In this document: positions 7,918 through 16,773 of the stretch, piece after piece | Layout of the letters: every line of letters starts with the position of its first letter | How positions within the stretch are numbered: the stretch's first letter is position 1 | From: JACKOB01 sp024234575 | GTDB taxonomy: Bacteria > Pseudomonadota > Gammaproteobacteria > Pseudomonadales > Oleiphilaceae | Direction: 5' to 3' | Assembly: GCA_051208035.1 (NCBI GenBank) | Contig: JBPJFZ010000018.1 | Span: forward strand, 28,649 to 92,648 | DNA: 64,000 nt | Notes under the pieces: model-generated | The model's database searches: none | The model's input: only the letters and a program-made list of their open reading frames with translations | Told to the model about the DNA's origin: nothing | Position numbers and translations under genes: made by a program

Positions 7918-9789
7918 ATGGAACTTAGTATTCTCAGCCTACTCGCCGGTATCGGTATCGTTTCTCTGGTTTGTCAGTGGATCGCCTGGCAGATGCGGCT
8001 ACCTGCCATATTGTTTTTGCTCACCGCTGGCCTGGTGCTTGGCCCGGTCACAGGCTTGTTACAGCCTGATCATATCTTTCAGGATTTGCTCTTCCCTATC
8101 ATTTCGCTTTCTGTTGCCGTCATTCTTTTTGAAGGTGCGCTGACGCTGCAATTTCGTGAAATAAAAGGGCATGGGGTGATGGTACGAAATCTCCTCAGCA
8201 CTGGCATGGTGGTCAGTTTTTTAGTGGGCACTGTCGCCGCCAAATATGCGCTCGATTTATCCTGGTCAATTTCTTTGCTGTTTGGCTCTATTGTCGTTGT
8301 CACCGGGCCCACAGTGATCATGCCGCTTCTTCGAGCCGTTCGGCCTAAAGCCAATCTCTCTAATATTCTCAAATGGGAAGGCATCATCATTGACCCCATT
8401 GGTGCCATTCTTGCGGTTTTGGTTTACGAGGTAATCATATCCGGCCATAACAGTGATGCCTTTGGCCATACTCTGCAAACATTTGGCCTGTCGTTATTGG
8501 TGGGTCTAACCTTTGGTGCCGCCGCAGGCTTTTTGCTCGGCGTGGCCTTGCGTAAACACTGGATTCCTCAGTTTCTCCAAAATGCAGGCACGCTAACGTT
8601 TATGCTTGGCGTATATGCGTTATCGAACATGACCGTGCATGAATCGGGGTTGTTGACAGTCACCGTTATGGGTATCTGGATGGCAAACATGCGCGGCGTA
8701 CCTGTTGATGAAATCCTTGAGTTTAAAGAGTCGCTAAGCGTTCTTCTTATCTCTGCCTTGTTTATCCTGCTGGCTGCACGGCTTGAATTTGGCGCACTGG
8801 TTGGCCTTGGCTGGGGATCAATCTGGGTATTACTCGCGCTAATGCTGATTGCCCGACCTGCTGGTGTCTGGTTGTCTGGCATAGGCACCTCGTTGAGCTG
8901 GCAGGAGAAAACATTTCTCAGCTGGATTGCCCCGCGCGGTATAGTTGCAGCGGCAGTTTCTGCGCTGTTTGCTTTTCGATTAGAGGGCCACGGGCTAACA
9001 GATGCATCGATGCTTGTCCCCTTAGTCTTCCTGGTAATTATCACCACCGTTGTCATCCAAAGCCTGACAGCAAGGCCTCTGGCAAAATACCTGGACGTTA
9101 TGCAACCGGCGACTGATGGCTTCCTTATTGTGGGTGCCAATAATGTGGCCAGACAGATAGCCAAAGTACTGGTCAATAAAAAGGTTCCTGTCTTACTCAC
9201 TGATACCAACTGGGAAAATATAAAGCTGACGCGGATGGATGGACTGCCGGTTTACTATGGCAACCCGGTGTCAGAACACGCCGAAAACCACATGGAACTA
9301 GCGGGTATTGGCAATATGCTGGCGATATCTCCCTACAAACAGCTGAATACACTAGCGACGTTCCATTTTTTGGATTTATTCGGACATGGCCATGTTTTCG
9401 GGTTATCAGAAGGCGATGAAGAAACTCGCACACGACATAAGGTCTCTGAAAAAATGCAGGAAACCCGCACCCTGTTTGGTGAAGCAATAACCTATGGCAA
9501 ACTCGCCAGCATGCAGAGCAAAAAAGCAACGGTTAAGATCACCCAACTAAGAGACGAATTTTCTTTTGAGCAATATAAAGAACAGCACGGTAACCGGCTG
9601 GTGACACTATTCGCTATCCCGCCTCAAGGCAAGATCACACCGTTTACATCAGGCAAAGATTTAAAGCCCGTGAGCGGCTGGGAAATTATCAGCCTGATAT
9701 TGCCACAACCACCTGAAGAGCTCGCTGCTGCCAACAAGGACGCCGCCGAAAATACGACGACCAATAAGAAACCTGCAGTAGCAGGCTAG
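7918..9789 (+). CDS. cation:proton antiporter (CPA1-like) with C-terminal RCK-type domain
   Basis: The likely start is ATG 7918 behind AAAAGG; the frame is open for 11 codons upstream. About 623 residues. Roughly twelve hydrophobic helices fill residues 1-390, with the conserved LPAILFLLTAGLVLGPVTG, an NhaP-type ND-like region (GIIIDPIGAILAVLVYE) and WIAPRGIVAAAVSALFAFRL. From about residue 400, DGFLIVGANNVARQIAKVLVNKKVPVLLTDT is a Rossmann-type RCK_N domain that usually binds nucleotides and gates transport. A small domain follows. It probably exchanges Na+ or K+ for H+ across the inner membrane. Ion specificity is unknown. Confidence 0.85.
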   Translation: MELSILSLLAGIGIVSLVCQWIAWQMRLPAILFLLTAGLVLGPVTGLLQPDHIFQDLLFPIISLSVAVILFEGALTLQFREIKGHGVMVRNLLSTGMVVSFLVGTVAAKYALDLSWSISLLFGSIVVVTGPTVIMPLLRAVRPKANLSNILKWEGIIIDPIGAILAVLVYEVIISGHNSDAFGHTLQTFGLSLLVGLTFGAAAGFLLGVALRKHWIPQFLQNAGTLTFMLGVYALSNMTVHESGLLTVTVMGIWMANMRGVPVDEILEFKESLSVLLISALFILLAARLEFGALVGLGWGSIWVLLALMLIARPAGVWLSGIGTSLSWQEKTFLSWIAPRGIVAAAVSALFAFRLEGHGLTDASMLVPLVFLVIITTVVIQSLTARPLAKYLDVMQPATDGFLIVGANNVARQIAKVLVNKKVPVLLTDTNWENIKLTRMDGLPVYYGNPVSEHAENHMELAGIGNMLAISPYKQLNTLATFHFLDLFGHGHVFGLSEGDEETRTRHKVSEKMQETRTLFGEAITYGKLASMQSKKATVKITQLRDEFSFEQYKEQHGNRLVTLFAIPPQGKITPFTSGKDLKPVSGWEIISLILPQPPEELAAANKDAAENTTTNKKPAVAG

Positions 9790-9801
9790 AGGAACATTGT
9801 G

Positions 9802-10656
9802 ATGATTATCTCCGACGGTCTTGCCAATTGGCTTACCTCCCATGGGTTTGGCACGGTAACCAGTACCGTGGCGGTTGGAGGTGGTTCGATTAGTGATAGC
9901 TATCTGCTGGAAACTTCTCGTGGGCACTCTTTCTTTCTGAAAACCCACGAAAACAGCCCCGATGGTATGTACTTTAGTGAAGGTGCAGGCTTAAAGGCGC
10001 TGGCGGCAACCATGGTTATTTGCGTGCCTTCGGTCTATACCGTCGATGATGATTATCTGCTGCTGGAATATTTCCCGCCAACTGAAAAACAGGCTGACTA
10101 TTGGCAAACTCTGGGTACGCAGCTGGCCCTTCTTCATCAAAATCAGGCAACGCAATTCGGCTTTGAAATCGACAATTTCTGCGGCCTTACCCCACAACCT
10201 AACCCACAGATGGATAATGGTTACGATTTTTTCGCAGAGCACCGATTGCTGTACCAGGCACGCATTGCCTATGATAAAAAACTAATCAAAGGCAGCCTGA
10301 TCGACTCGCTGGAACGAATCTGCCACCGACTGCCAGACCTGATACCCGAGCAGCCCCCCTCGCTGATTCATGGCGATCTGTGGTCGGGTAACCTTTTTGT
10401 TGGACCCGAAGGACAACCCGCACTGATAGACCCGGCCACTTATTACGGTTGGGCAGAAGCCGAGCTGGCAATGACGACGCTGTTTGGTGGCTTCGATAAC
10501 GCATTCTACCAGTCTTATATCGAAACAAACCCGCTCGAAAATGACTGGAAGCAGCGATTACCACTTTATAACCTGTACCATCTGCTAAATCACCTCAACT
10601 TATTTGGTAGCGGTTACCTGGCGCAAGTTCAGGCAACTATACGCATGTATACATAA
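9802..10656 (+). CDS. fructosamine/ketosamine-3-kinase family protein
   Basis: 284 residues, normal for the family. It has the phosphotransferase-fold signs GGGSISDSYLLETSRGHSFFLKTHE with the ATP-binding Lys, HGDLWSGNLFVGPEGQPALIDPATYYGWAEAELAMT with catalytic Asp and the metal-binding DP motif, and a C-terminal helical part (LYNLYHLLNHLNLFG). These enzymes phosphorylate ketosamines on glycated proteins or free amines so that they fall apart. The start is ATG 9802 or GTG 9799, behind AGAGGA. It lies ten bases after the antiporter stop, so co-transcription is likely. Confidence 0.88.
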   Translation: MIISDGLANWLTSHGFGTVTSTVAVGGGSISDSYLLETSRGHSFFLKTHENSPDGMYFSEGAGLKALAATMVICVPSVYTVDDDYLLLEYFPPTEKQADYWQTLGTQLALLHQNQATQFGFEIDNFCGLTPQPNPQMDNGYDFFAEHRLLYQARIAYDKKLIKGSLIDSLERICHRLPDLIPEQPPSLIHGDLWSGNLFVGPEGQPALIDPATYYGWAEAELAMTTLFGGFDNAFYQSYIETNPLENDWKQRLPLYNLYHLLNHLNLFGSGYLAQVQATIRMYT

Positions 10657-10767
10657 GTTCGATGTATTGGGGAAAGCAGTTCCCAATGTGCAAAAAATAC
10701 ACTACGCTTAATGAACAAGGTCGCCCCTAAATTCCACACTGTGTTATCGCACCACAGGCTAGCCACT

Positions 10768-11511
10768 ATGACCCAGCGACATTTTGTTTGTTTCTGCTTC
10801 AGCATTTTTTTTATGTGGTGCTCACCCGCGTCTGCGCAAAAGTTAACGCTCGGTATTCTTGATTTCCCTCCTTTTTACATTGTTGAAAAAGAAAAAATAG
10901 GCGGTGAGTTTTTACAGGTAATGGAGAAAATTGCTACCCGGGCGGGCTTTGAGTACCAGGTACAAGGCTATCCTTCGCGGAGGCTTTTTAAGCTTCTTAG
11001 CGAGGGCGAGGTGAATTTTTACGTAGGTATCAAGGGGATAGAAACCTACGATAAAGACGTATTGTATAGCGACATGCCCGTATCAGAAATCAGAATGACG
11101 GTGTTCTCTACCAAAACACTGGATGATATCAACAACATTCACAGCCTGAAAAACAAAAGCGTTATCGTCATTGCCGGCTTTACCTACGGCGGGTTCCGCA
11201 AAGATTTTCTGGAAAAGCCTGAAAACAACGTCACCCTGCTCGAGGCCATCGATCATGAAGCCGGGCTACGTATGTTGAATGCCCACCGAGCCGACCTGAT
11301 GCTGCATTATTGGTCGCCTATTAACGCCTACCTTGAGTCCTACCGGGTGCCAGGTCTGGAAATGAAGGCCATTCAAATTTTGGATTGCTATATCATTGTG
11401 CCGAAGAAAACTCCGCAAGCGGAAGCGGTTATGGAAGCGCTGACCAAGGCGTATCTGACGCTATACAACGAAGGTCAAATGCCTAAAAAAACCAGCACCA
11501 GGCTACCCTGA
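10768..11511 (+). CDS. periplasmic solute-binding protein, family 3-like
   Basis: The preferred start is ATG 10768, which gives a clean signal peptide (MTQRHFVCFCFSIFFMWCSPASA, split here as residues 1-23) and mature start QKLTLGILDFPPFY. The frame is open from 10711. The mature part of about 225 residues has the two-lobed SBP_bac_3 pattern (LGILDFPPFYIVE, GEFLQVMEKIATRAGFEYQV, PSRRLFKLLSEGEVNFYVG). No ABC permease or ATPase gene is adjacent, so it may be an orphan binding protein or a sensor-associated receptor. Ligand unknown. Confidence 0.75.
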   Translation: MTQRHFVCFCFSIFFMWCSPASAQKLTLGILDFPPFYIVEKEKIGGEFLQVMEKIATRAGFEYQVQGYPSRRLFKLLSEGEVNFYVGIKGIETYDKDVLYSDMPVSEIRMTVFSTKTLDDINNIHSLKNKSVIVIAGFTYGGFRKDFLEKPENNVTLLEAIDHEAGLRMLNAHRADLMLHYWSPINAYLESYRVPGLEMKAIQILDCYIIVPKKTPQAEAVMEALTKAYLTLYNEGQMPKKTSTRLP

Positions 11512-11550
11512 CACTGGCTTGGTTAATACTGTTTTAGTATTCAGCAAACC

Positions 11551-11964
11551 CTAGTTCTTACCATGATGAGGATTATCAATACGGTCGATCAAAGCCCTGG
11601 CAAAGTCTGGGCGCGATATGATGCCCACTATTTTATCACCATCGACCACAGGTAAACGTCGTCTGCCTTTCATAAACAGGTCAGCCACCGCCAAAATATC
11701 ATCATCGACACGCACCACATCCACTTCGGTAGCCATATGGTCGGCTACTTTATCGCCCTCTTGTTGGTAGTAGCCCCCCATTAGCGCTTCTTTCAAGCAG
11801 TCGATCTCAGAGATCAGCCCCACCAGTCGTCCTTTTTCGTCGACCACCGGGCCACCAGACCTTCCCGCTTTCAGCAGAGCGCGCAGCGTTTCGATCACAC
11901 CATCTTCTGGGCGAAATGTGAGAACTTGCTTCGTCATGTAGTCTTTTACTTTCACTTCCTTCAT
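11551..11964 (-). CDS. CBS-domain-pair protein
   Basis: 137 residues made of two CBS motifs: VKDYMTKQVLTFRPEDGVIETLRALLKAGRSGGPVVDE (about 5-45) and VADHMATEVDVVRVDDDILAVADLFMKGRRRLPVVDGDKIVGIISRPDFARAL (about 75-125). Such stand-alone pairs bind adenine nucleotides and sense energy state or act as regulatory subunits. RBS AGGAG lies just upstream of ATG 11964. No partner is evident. Confidence 0.88.
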   Translation of the reverse strand: MKEVKVKDYMTKQVLTFRPEDGVIETLRALLKAGRSGGPVVDEKGRLVGLISEIDCLKEALMGGYYQQEGDKVADHMATEVDVVRVDDDILAVADLFMKGRRRLPVVDGDKIVGIISRPDFARALIDRIDNPHHGKN

Positions 11965-12097
11965 TGAGGCACTCCTTTATTAACCGTCTTTTTAGTTTTT
12001 TACCTACAATAACCTGGCAGATTACAGCAACAGCCCTTACTTCATGTGATTCTTATAGCACGTTTGATTTCAATGTGCACACTTGCGCCAACGATCC

Positions 12098-13054
12098 CTA
12101 TGGCACAACAACCAGCTTCCCACGCGTACGTCCGCTCTCGAGCAAATCATGCCCCTTCGCTAGACTCTCCAGTGGAATTCGCTGCGCAATACTTACAACC
12201 ACTTTGTTATCCTGGATCAACGCGGCAATTTCCTGCAGCTGCGCCACATTTACCTGCACGGTTATGCCCTTTACATTGTGGTGCTGCTGGTGGCCTGCAT
12301 CGATTATCTGCTGCGCGGTTATCGTTGGCACCGTTACCAGCTGTCCGTATTTTGCCAGAACACCAATAGATTTAAGACCGATATCGCCACCCATACTATC
12401 AAGGACAAAATCGATATCTGTACACAGCTGCGTAAAGTCATGCTTTTGATAATCGATAACTTCGTCAACGCCTAAGGATTCGAGAAAATCGTGATTCTTC
12501 GCTGAGGCGGTCGCCATAACGTAGCATTGTCTGGCTTTGGCAAATTGCACCGCAAAATGCCCGACACCTCCCGCCGCAGCATGCACCAACACCCGAGACC
12601 CCGCCTGCAGGTTGCCGGCATCAAACAGCGACTGCCAGGCGGTTAAGGCGGCCAGGGGTACAGCCGCACAGTCACTCAGTGGGATATTCTCCGGCGCGGC
12701 AACCAATACATCCGCACTTGCACAAACATACTCGGCACAAGCACCGCCAGCGAGAGGAAAGCCAACCATGCCGAAGACCTTATCGCCCACCTTCCAGAGG
12801 TCAACATCATCGGCCACTGCTACAATCTCGCCAGACAAATCATAACCCGGCGTCCAAGGCAGTGAATTTTTAATCTGTGCGGCGACAAACCCCAAACCCT
12901 TGCGAGTTTTGTAGTCGATAGGGTTCAACCCCGCACCCGCCATTTTTACGATCACATGCCCTGGGGCAATTGCAGGCACTTCGGTTACCTGTCGCTGCAA
13001 AACGGAGGAATCACCAAAAGCCTGAAAAATCATTTGCCGATTGGCTGTTGTCAC
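12098..13054 (-). CDS. zinc-type alcohol dehydrogenase-like quinone oxidoreductase (MDR superfamily)
   Basis: 318 residues with a GroES-like N-terminal domain (GAGLNPIDYKTRKG) and a Rossmann domain carrying VLVHAAAGGVGHFAVQFAKA near residue 145, which binds NAD(P)H. The structural and catalytic zinc cysteines of true alcohol dehydrogenases are missing, which fits the quinone oxidoreductase branch. Start is GTG 13054 with a strong AGGAG. The GNAT gene at 13069-13521 ends 14 bases upstream of it, so the two may form an operon. Confidence 0.82.
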   Translation of the reverse strand: MTTANRQMIFQAFGDSSVLQRQVTEVPAIAPGHVIVKMAGAGLNPIDYKTRKGLGFVAAQIKNSLPWTPGYDLSGEIVAVADDVDLWKVGDKVFGMVGFPLAGGACAEYVCASADVLVAAPENIPLSDCAAVPLAALTAWQSLFDAGNLQAGSRVLVHAAAGGVGHFAVQFAKARQCYVMATASAKNHDFLESLGVDEVIDYQKHDFTQLCTDIDFVLDSMGGDIGLKSIGVLAKYGQLVTVPTITAQQIIDAGHQQHHNVKGITVQVNVAQLQEIAALIQDNKVVVSIAQRIPLESLAKGHDLLESGRTRGKLVVVP

Positions 13055-13068
13055 TACCGGGTCTCCTT

Positions 13069-13521
13069 TTATTGTGAAGGCGGCGATGGTTGCCTGGTCA
13101 TCGCGATAATTTGTTTGCCAGCCCGCGTATAGGCTTCGTATGGCCCCAGGATAAAATCCGGCATTGACGAAGCATCTATCCGGATAAAACCAAATTGTGC
13201 ATAAAATGCTTCAAGATGAGTAAAAGGATAGCACCAGAGCTTACGATTGGCAGTCTGACTAATACAATAATGCATCAATTGTGTTCCTAAACCACATCGC
13301 TGGCGGCCTGGTAAAACCCACAGGCCTCGCAATAGCAGCCACCCATGATCATCATCTTTTACCGGGCATAGTCTGACGGCGGCAACTATCTTCCCTTGCT
13401 CACGCATGGCAAAGACAATATCGTCACCTCTGGCACGACCTTTATGACCCGCTTCTTTGTAGAAGCGGTTAACAAGAGGAAACTGCAATGGTGCAATTCG
13501 GGCAATCGGATGTTCAATCAT
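13069..13521 (-). CDS. GNAT family N-acetyltransferase
   Basis: 150 residues with the acetyl-CoA binding core LRGLWVLPGRQRCGLGTQLMHYCI (V..RxxGxG/A pattern, Q/RxxGxG) and a following LWCYPFTHLEAFYAQFGF. Substrate unknown. It lies in a minus-strand run between a thioesterase and a quinone oxidoreductase. Confidence 0.8.
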   Translation of the reverse strand: MIEHPIARIAPLQFPLVNRFYKEAGHKGRARGDDIVFAMREQGKIVAAVRLCPVKDDDHGWLLLRGLWVLPGRQRCGLGTQLMHYCISQTANRKLWCYPFTHLEAFYAQFGFIRIDASSMPDFILGPYEAYTRAGKQIIAMTRQPSPPSQ

Positions 13522-13550
13522 AATTTGGTATTATGGCAATCGAGTGCAGG

Positions 13551-14093
13551 TTACTTTTCTATTCGGGCCAGACCCTTTTCATGGGCAGCGACAAACTCTG
13601 CTGGCATTTTTGAAAGCTTACCAGACTTAAGTGAGATACAGGCAAATTGCATCTTCGCCTGCAACAACACCTTGCTATCAGATTCACGCACCAGCTGAAA
13701 ATTTCGCGTTGACTGAAACTTAAGGTCGCTGTGGGTAATCCAGGTACCCAATATTAGGTTATCCCCTGCGTAAGAGGCGGCCATATAATCAATTTCAGTG
13801 CGCACAATGGCCATTGCCTTACCTAGCTGCTTTTTCAAATCCCAGCCTAAACCTAAGGCCTCGATATGATCCCAGGCAACCGCTTCGAGCCATTCCAGAT
13901 AGCGAACATTATTGGTGTGCCCAAGACGGTCTGTATGCTCATCCGTAACGGTAATGCGTTTCAAATGAGGGTTTGGCCACTGCCATGCTATCCCATCGGA
14001 CATAAGATTCTCTTCACTCTGACATTTTTCGGTGATCAATGCAGGCGGATTAGGCGACGACACTGCGGTAGCAAGATGACTCATAATATTCAC
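13551..14093 (-). CDS. acyl-CoA thioesterase, 4-hydroxybenzoyl-CoA thioesterase (4HBT) fold
   Basis: The hot-dog-fold signature TDRLGHTNNVRYLEWLEAVAWDH contains the catalytic Asp/Asn-type position of the 4HBT family, followed by VRTEIDYMAASYAGDNLILGTWI. The longest frame starts at 14093 (180 residues). ATG at 14003 (MSDGIAWQW) with a purine-rich stretch upstream gives a 150-residue protein of normal length, so the first 30 residues may not be translated. Probably hydrolyses acyl-CoA esters. Confidence 0.78.
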   Translation of the reverse strand: MNIMSHLATAVSSPNPPALITEKCQSEENLMSDGIAWQWPNPHLKRITVTDEHTDRLGHTNNVRYLEWLEAVAWDHIEALGLGWDLKKQLGKAMAIVRTEIDYMAASYAGDNLILGTWITHSDLKFQSTRNFQLVRESDSKVLLQAKMQFACISLKSGKLSKMPAEFVAAHEKGLARIEK

Positions 14094-14198
14094 GACCTGA
14101 AGTAAAACCCAACGTTAATCAACCTGCTTGGAAATAGCAATGCTGATGAAAAACAGCCCCAATTTTGTCGTCAGTTGCACACCCGGCGTTTAACCGGT

Positions 14199-14750
14199 CT
14201 ATTCTCGTACGGGTTTTTTCTGTAGCTTTCGTTGCAGCGTGCGCCTGTGCATGTTCAATGCCCGCGCGGTAGCGGATATATTGCCATTGTTATCCCGCAG
14301 TACGCGCTGGATGTGCTCCCATTCGAGACGATCCACCGAAGGTGGGCTATAACTCGTAGACACAGGTTCTGGCGTACCATCCGCATCAAAGGCAAGCAGT
14401 ATTTCATCCGCATTGGCGGGCTTGGGTAAGTAATTGATCGCCCCGAGTTTGATGGCATCTACTGCGGTGGCAATACTGGAATAGCCAGTAAGCACCAGCG
14501 TTTTACAGGCCGGTAATTGCTGCGCCAACTGTTGTACCAGAGTCAGGCCGCTGTCATTGCCAATTTTTAAATCTACCACGGCCTGCTCTGGCGCCCATGC
14601 ATCTTCGGCAGCACAATCTTGCAACAGCACATCGGCATCTGCCAGCGAATAGCACTGCCGACAATCCAAACCACGGCGACCAAATGCACGGGCCAGTGTA
14701 TCGGCAAACACCTGATCGTCATCCACTATCAACATTTTAATTGCCGTCAT
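14199..14750 (-). CDS. regA: response regulator RegA/PrrA/ActR family
   Basis: 183 residues. The receiver domain has LIVDDDQ (acidic pocket at residues 10-12), phosphoacceptor Asp60 in VVDLKIG, and Lys in LPKPAN. A short linker leads to a Fis-type helix-turn-helix NISATARALNMHRRTLQRKLQKKP at the C-terminus, the characteristic end of RegA. Only 54 bases separate it from the upstream sensor gene. In known bacteria the pair controls respiration and redox-linked genes. No SenC/PrrC gene is adjacent here. Confidence 0.88.
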   Translation of the reverse strand: MTAIKMLIVDDDQVFADTLARAFGRRGLDCRQCYSLADADVLLQDCAAEDAWAPEQAVVDLKIGNDSGLTLVQQLAQQLPACKTLVLTGYSSIATAVDAIKLGAINYLPKPANADEILLAFDADGTPEPVSTSYSPPSVDRLEWEHIQRVLRDNNGNISATARALNMHRRTLQRKLQKKPVRE

Positions 14751-14804
14751 TTTTTAGCCCTTCTGTCGTCACTGTTGTTCGCGCAACCGTCAATGCGGCC
14801 GGCG

Positions 14805-16112
14805 TCATACATCCACCTGATTTACCACCGGCAGGGAGATACGAGTCAGCGTTCCCTTTGGCTTGACATTCATAAGTCTGACGGTACCTTCGACATAATT
14901 AATCGAAGCATGAGACAAGTAAAGCCCCAATCCTACCGAGTCATGCTTACTGCTTTTTACCGGAGCAGTTCCGTCTTGCAGAATAGATTCATCTATTCCG
15001 GGCCCGGCGTCACGAATATCGACTAACAGTTTCTTGCGGTTCTGTCCGTCAACCTCAAGATAGGCAGACACCTGGATATCTTGCAGCGATGCATCTGCCG
15101 CATTGTTCAACAAGTTAAGTAGTGCCAGCCGCAACGAAACAGTGGCCTTAACGCGAATCAATGGCAGGTTATCAGCCATCTGCCATTGCACACGCGCCTG
15201 CGGGCGTAATATCTGAAACTCCTGTCGTACCTCCGCCAACAGGGGCAGGATGAGTTTGGGCTCGGGAAGTGAAAGTGCCTGCAATTCGGTTTTAGCGCGC
15301 AGCTGGGCTAATTCCCGTTTACAGATTTCAACTTGCGATACCAGCACTTCTATTTCTGCCGCAGCACCATGAAGCTCGGGCATGGTTTTAAGCTCATTCA
15401 CGATCACCGCGATCGTTGAAAGGGGTGTGCCCATATGATGCGCAACAGAAGCCGCTTCAGTGGCAATACCTAGTAATTGCTCTCGTTTCAGCACATCTTC
15501 GCGCTGCTGATTAGACTTGACGCGCTGTGCCTGCAGCCGGGAAGCCATCATTACAACCACCGTGCTGACAAGCAGCGCAATGATGGCGAAATTCACCCAC
15601 ATTCCCAGAACATGCATAGAAAATGCTGATACTTCGGCCTCTGCAGGCATCACGTGACCAGCATGTGCACTATGATCGACAACCGCTGTCATCGGGCTCG
15701 GCAAAACAAACAACGCGGCATAAAGCGCTAAAGAGAAAAAAACCAAGGCGTAGGTCATCACACGCCCCAAAATAGCGGCACTGACTACCAGTGGAAACAA
15801 CAAGAAAGAGACAAACGGGTTGCCTGCGCCACCGGCAAAATAAAATAGTGCAAACATAAAAAGCAGGTCGAGGGCCAACTGGGCGCCAATTTCATAGAGG
15901 GATATCTCAGCGCGACTAAAAACACGCACTAGTGACAGCGTAGCCAGCACCACAAAGGCGACTAACACGATGTAGATCGAACCTTCTTGCACTCCGTAGT
16001 CCCAGAGGTGCACGTTTAGAGAAACCAGTGTGGCAGCAAAAATGATCACTCCCCAACGAACCAAAATGATCAACAATAGCTGATGTTTTCCCGGAGACAG
16101 TTTATCAAACAT
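14805..16112 (-). CDS. regB: redox sensor histidine kinase RegB/PrrB family
   Basis: 435 residues with six predicted membrane helices. GGAGNPF at 94-100 matches the GGxxNPF quinone-binding motif of RegB. The phosphoacceptor is His225 in SVAHHMGTPLSTIAV. N, G1 and G2 ATPase boxes follow (NLLNNAADAS, DAGPGID, GLGLYLS). The protein has only one cysteine (EICKREL, after the H-box), so the redox cysteine described before the H-box in Rhodobacter RegB is not conserved. A periplasmic loop with His147, His150 and His153 (DHSAHAGHVM) could bind metal. The start lies 20 bases from the end of a 296-bp repeat. Confidence 0.88.
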   Translation of the reverse strand: MFDKLSPGKHQLLLIILVRWGVIIFAATLVSLNVHLWDYGVQEGSIYIVLVAFVVLATLSLVRVFSRAEISLYEIGAQLALDLLFMFALFYFAGGAGNPFVSFLLFPLVVSAAILGRVMTYALVFFSLALYAALFVLPSPMTAVVDHSAHAGHVMPAEAEVSAFSMHVLGMWVNFAIIALLVSTVVVMMASRLQAQRVKSNQQREDVLKREQLLGIATEAASVAHHMGTPLSTIAVIVNELKTMPELHGAAAEIEVLVSQVEICKRELAQLRAKTELQALSLPEPKLILPLLAEVRQEFQILRPQARVQWQMADNLPLIRVKATVSLRLALLNLLNNAADASLQDIQVSAYLEVDGQNRKKLLVDIRDAGPGIDESILQDGTAPVKSSKHDSVGLGLYLSHASINYVEGTVRLMNVKPKGTLTRISLPVVNQVDV

Positions 16113-16131
16113 AAATTCTCAACTACTTTTT

Positions 16132-16427
16132 TCAACGACATTTACGGACGACAGCAACAAGATTTTGTACAGCCTGCTACCGCTGCACAGACAAGTTAAA
16201 TGTACTCTAGCATTAAACCCAGCGTTACTGTTTGACAGCCATCAACATTAATCAATCGCCACATTCTCATTAATTTCATATAGTTATACTTATATGCTGG
16301 CAGCGCATTGATTTTTATTGTTCTGCAGAGAACTTTTTATCATTGGCTGTGTCCAATGTTTTGTCTTACAGTTAACACACCTCTAAACGCAACACGGCAA
16401 TAGCGTGTTTTGTCTAAATCATGGGGT
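16132..16427 (+). repeat. copy 1 of the 296-bp bufferin-operon leader repeat
   Basis: By reading, these 296 bases are identical, with no gap, to 19696-19991 (constant offset 3,564). The repeat is non-coding. It contains a hairpin CATTGG-CTGTGT-CCAATG (16341-16358) followed by TTTTGTCTT, and a second hairpin AACACG/CGTGTT followed by TTGTCT. On the left it starts 20 bases from the regB start codon; on the right it runs straight into a decayed piece of bufC. It is a direct repeat of the true bufA leader. Confidence 0.95.
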
Positions 16428-16735
16428 AACTGCCCCATGTCGCAATATATCGCTTACAACATGGACCCGAGGGCCTTAGAGATAACCAGTTTGCCATAGC
16501 AAAGTACAAGCTGATAAAAAGAGTGGGGGAAACGGCATTGAACTGGTGCCGCGAATGGAAAGCAAAAATAATAAAGATTTTGCCTGCAGAGCATTGCTCA
16601 GTAACGCTTATGGTGTGAAAAGTATCGCCCGGCATTGCTTTGGATACCATACAAGCCAGTGGTGACGACTTTTCATTTGTGGACTGGTTGCCGAAGGTAT
16701 TCAAGCATAAGTGATAATGGGGCTGAAGCCCACCG
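16428..16735 (+). pseudogene. decayed 3' fragment of a bufC (DUF2063) copy
   Basis: This stretch aligns with bases about 21757-22060 inside bufC. Shared blocks include CTTGCCATAGCAAAG-like, GCGCGAATGGAAAGCA-like, GCTTTGGATACCAT and TTTGTGGACTGG. My hand estimate is roughly 75-80% nucleotide identity. In the bufC frame a CGA codon has become TGA, and the CATAAGTGG near the end has lost a base. The fragment starts immediately where the leader repeat stops, so bufA, bufB and the first 60% of bufC are missing between them. It is the scar of a duplicated buf operon. Confidence 0.85.
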
Positions 16736-16773
16736 ATTAGGCGAGCCGCCAATTTTTAAGTCGTCAATGTCGA

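Noticed and set aside
11964..12449. Plus-strand ORF of 161 codons
   Set aside because: Composition is atypical and it lies mostly opposite the quinone oxidoreductase gene; no family resemblance.
16414..16752. Minus-strand open frame of 112 codons
   Set aside because: It is the antisense shadow of the decayed bufC fragment; the same shadow exists opposite bufC at 21759-21980.
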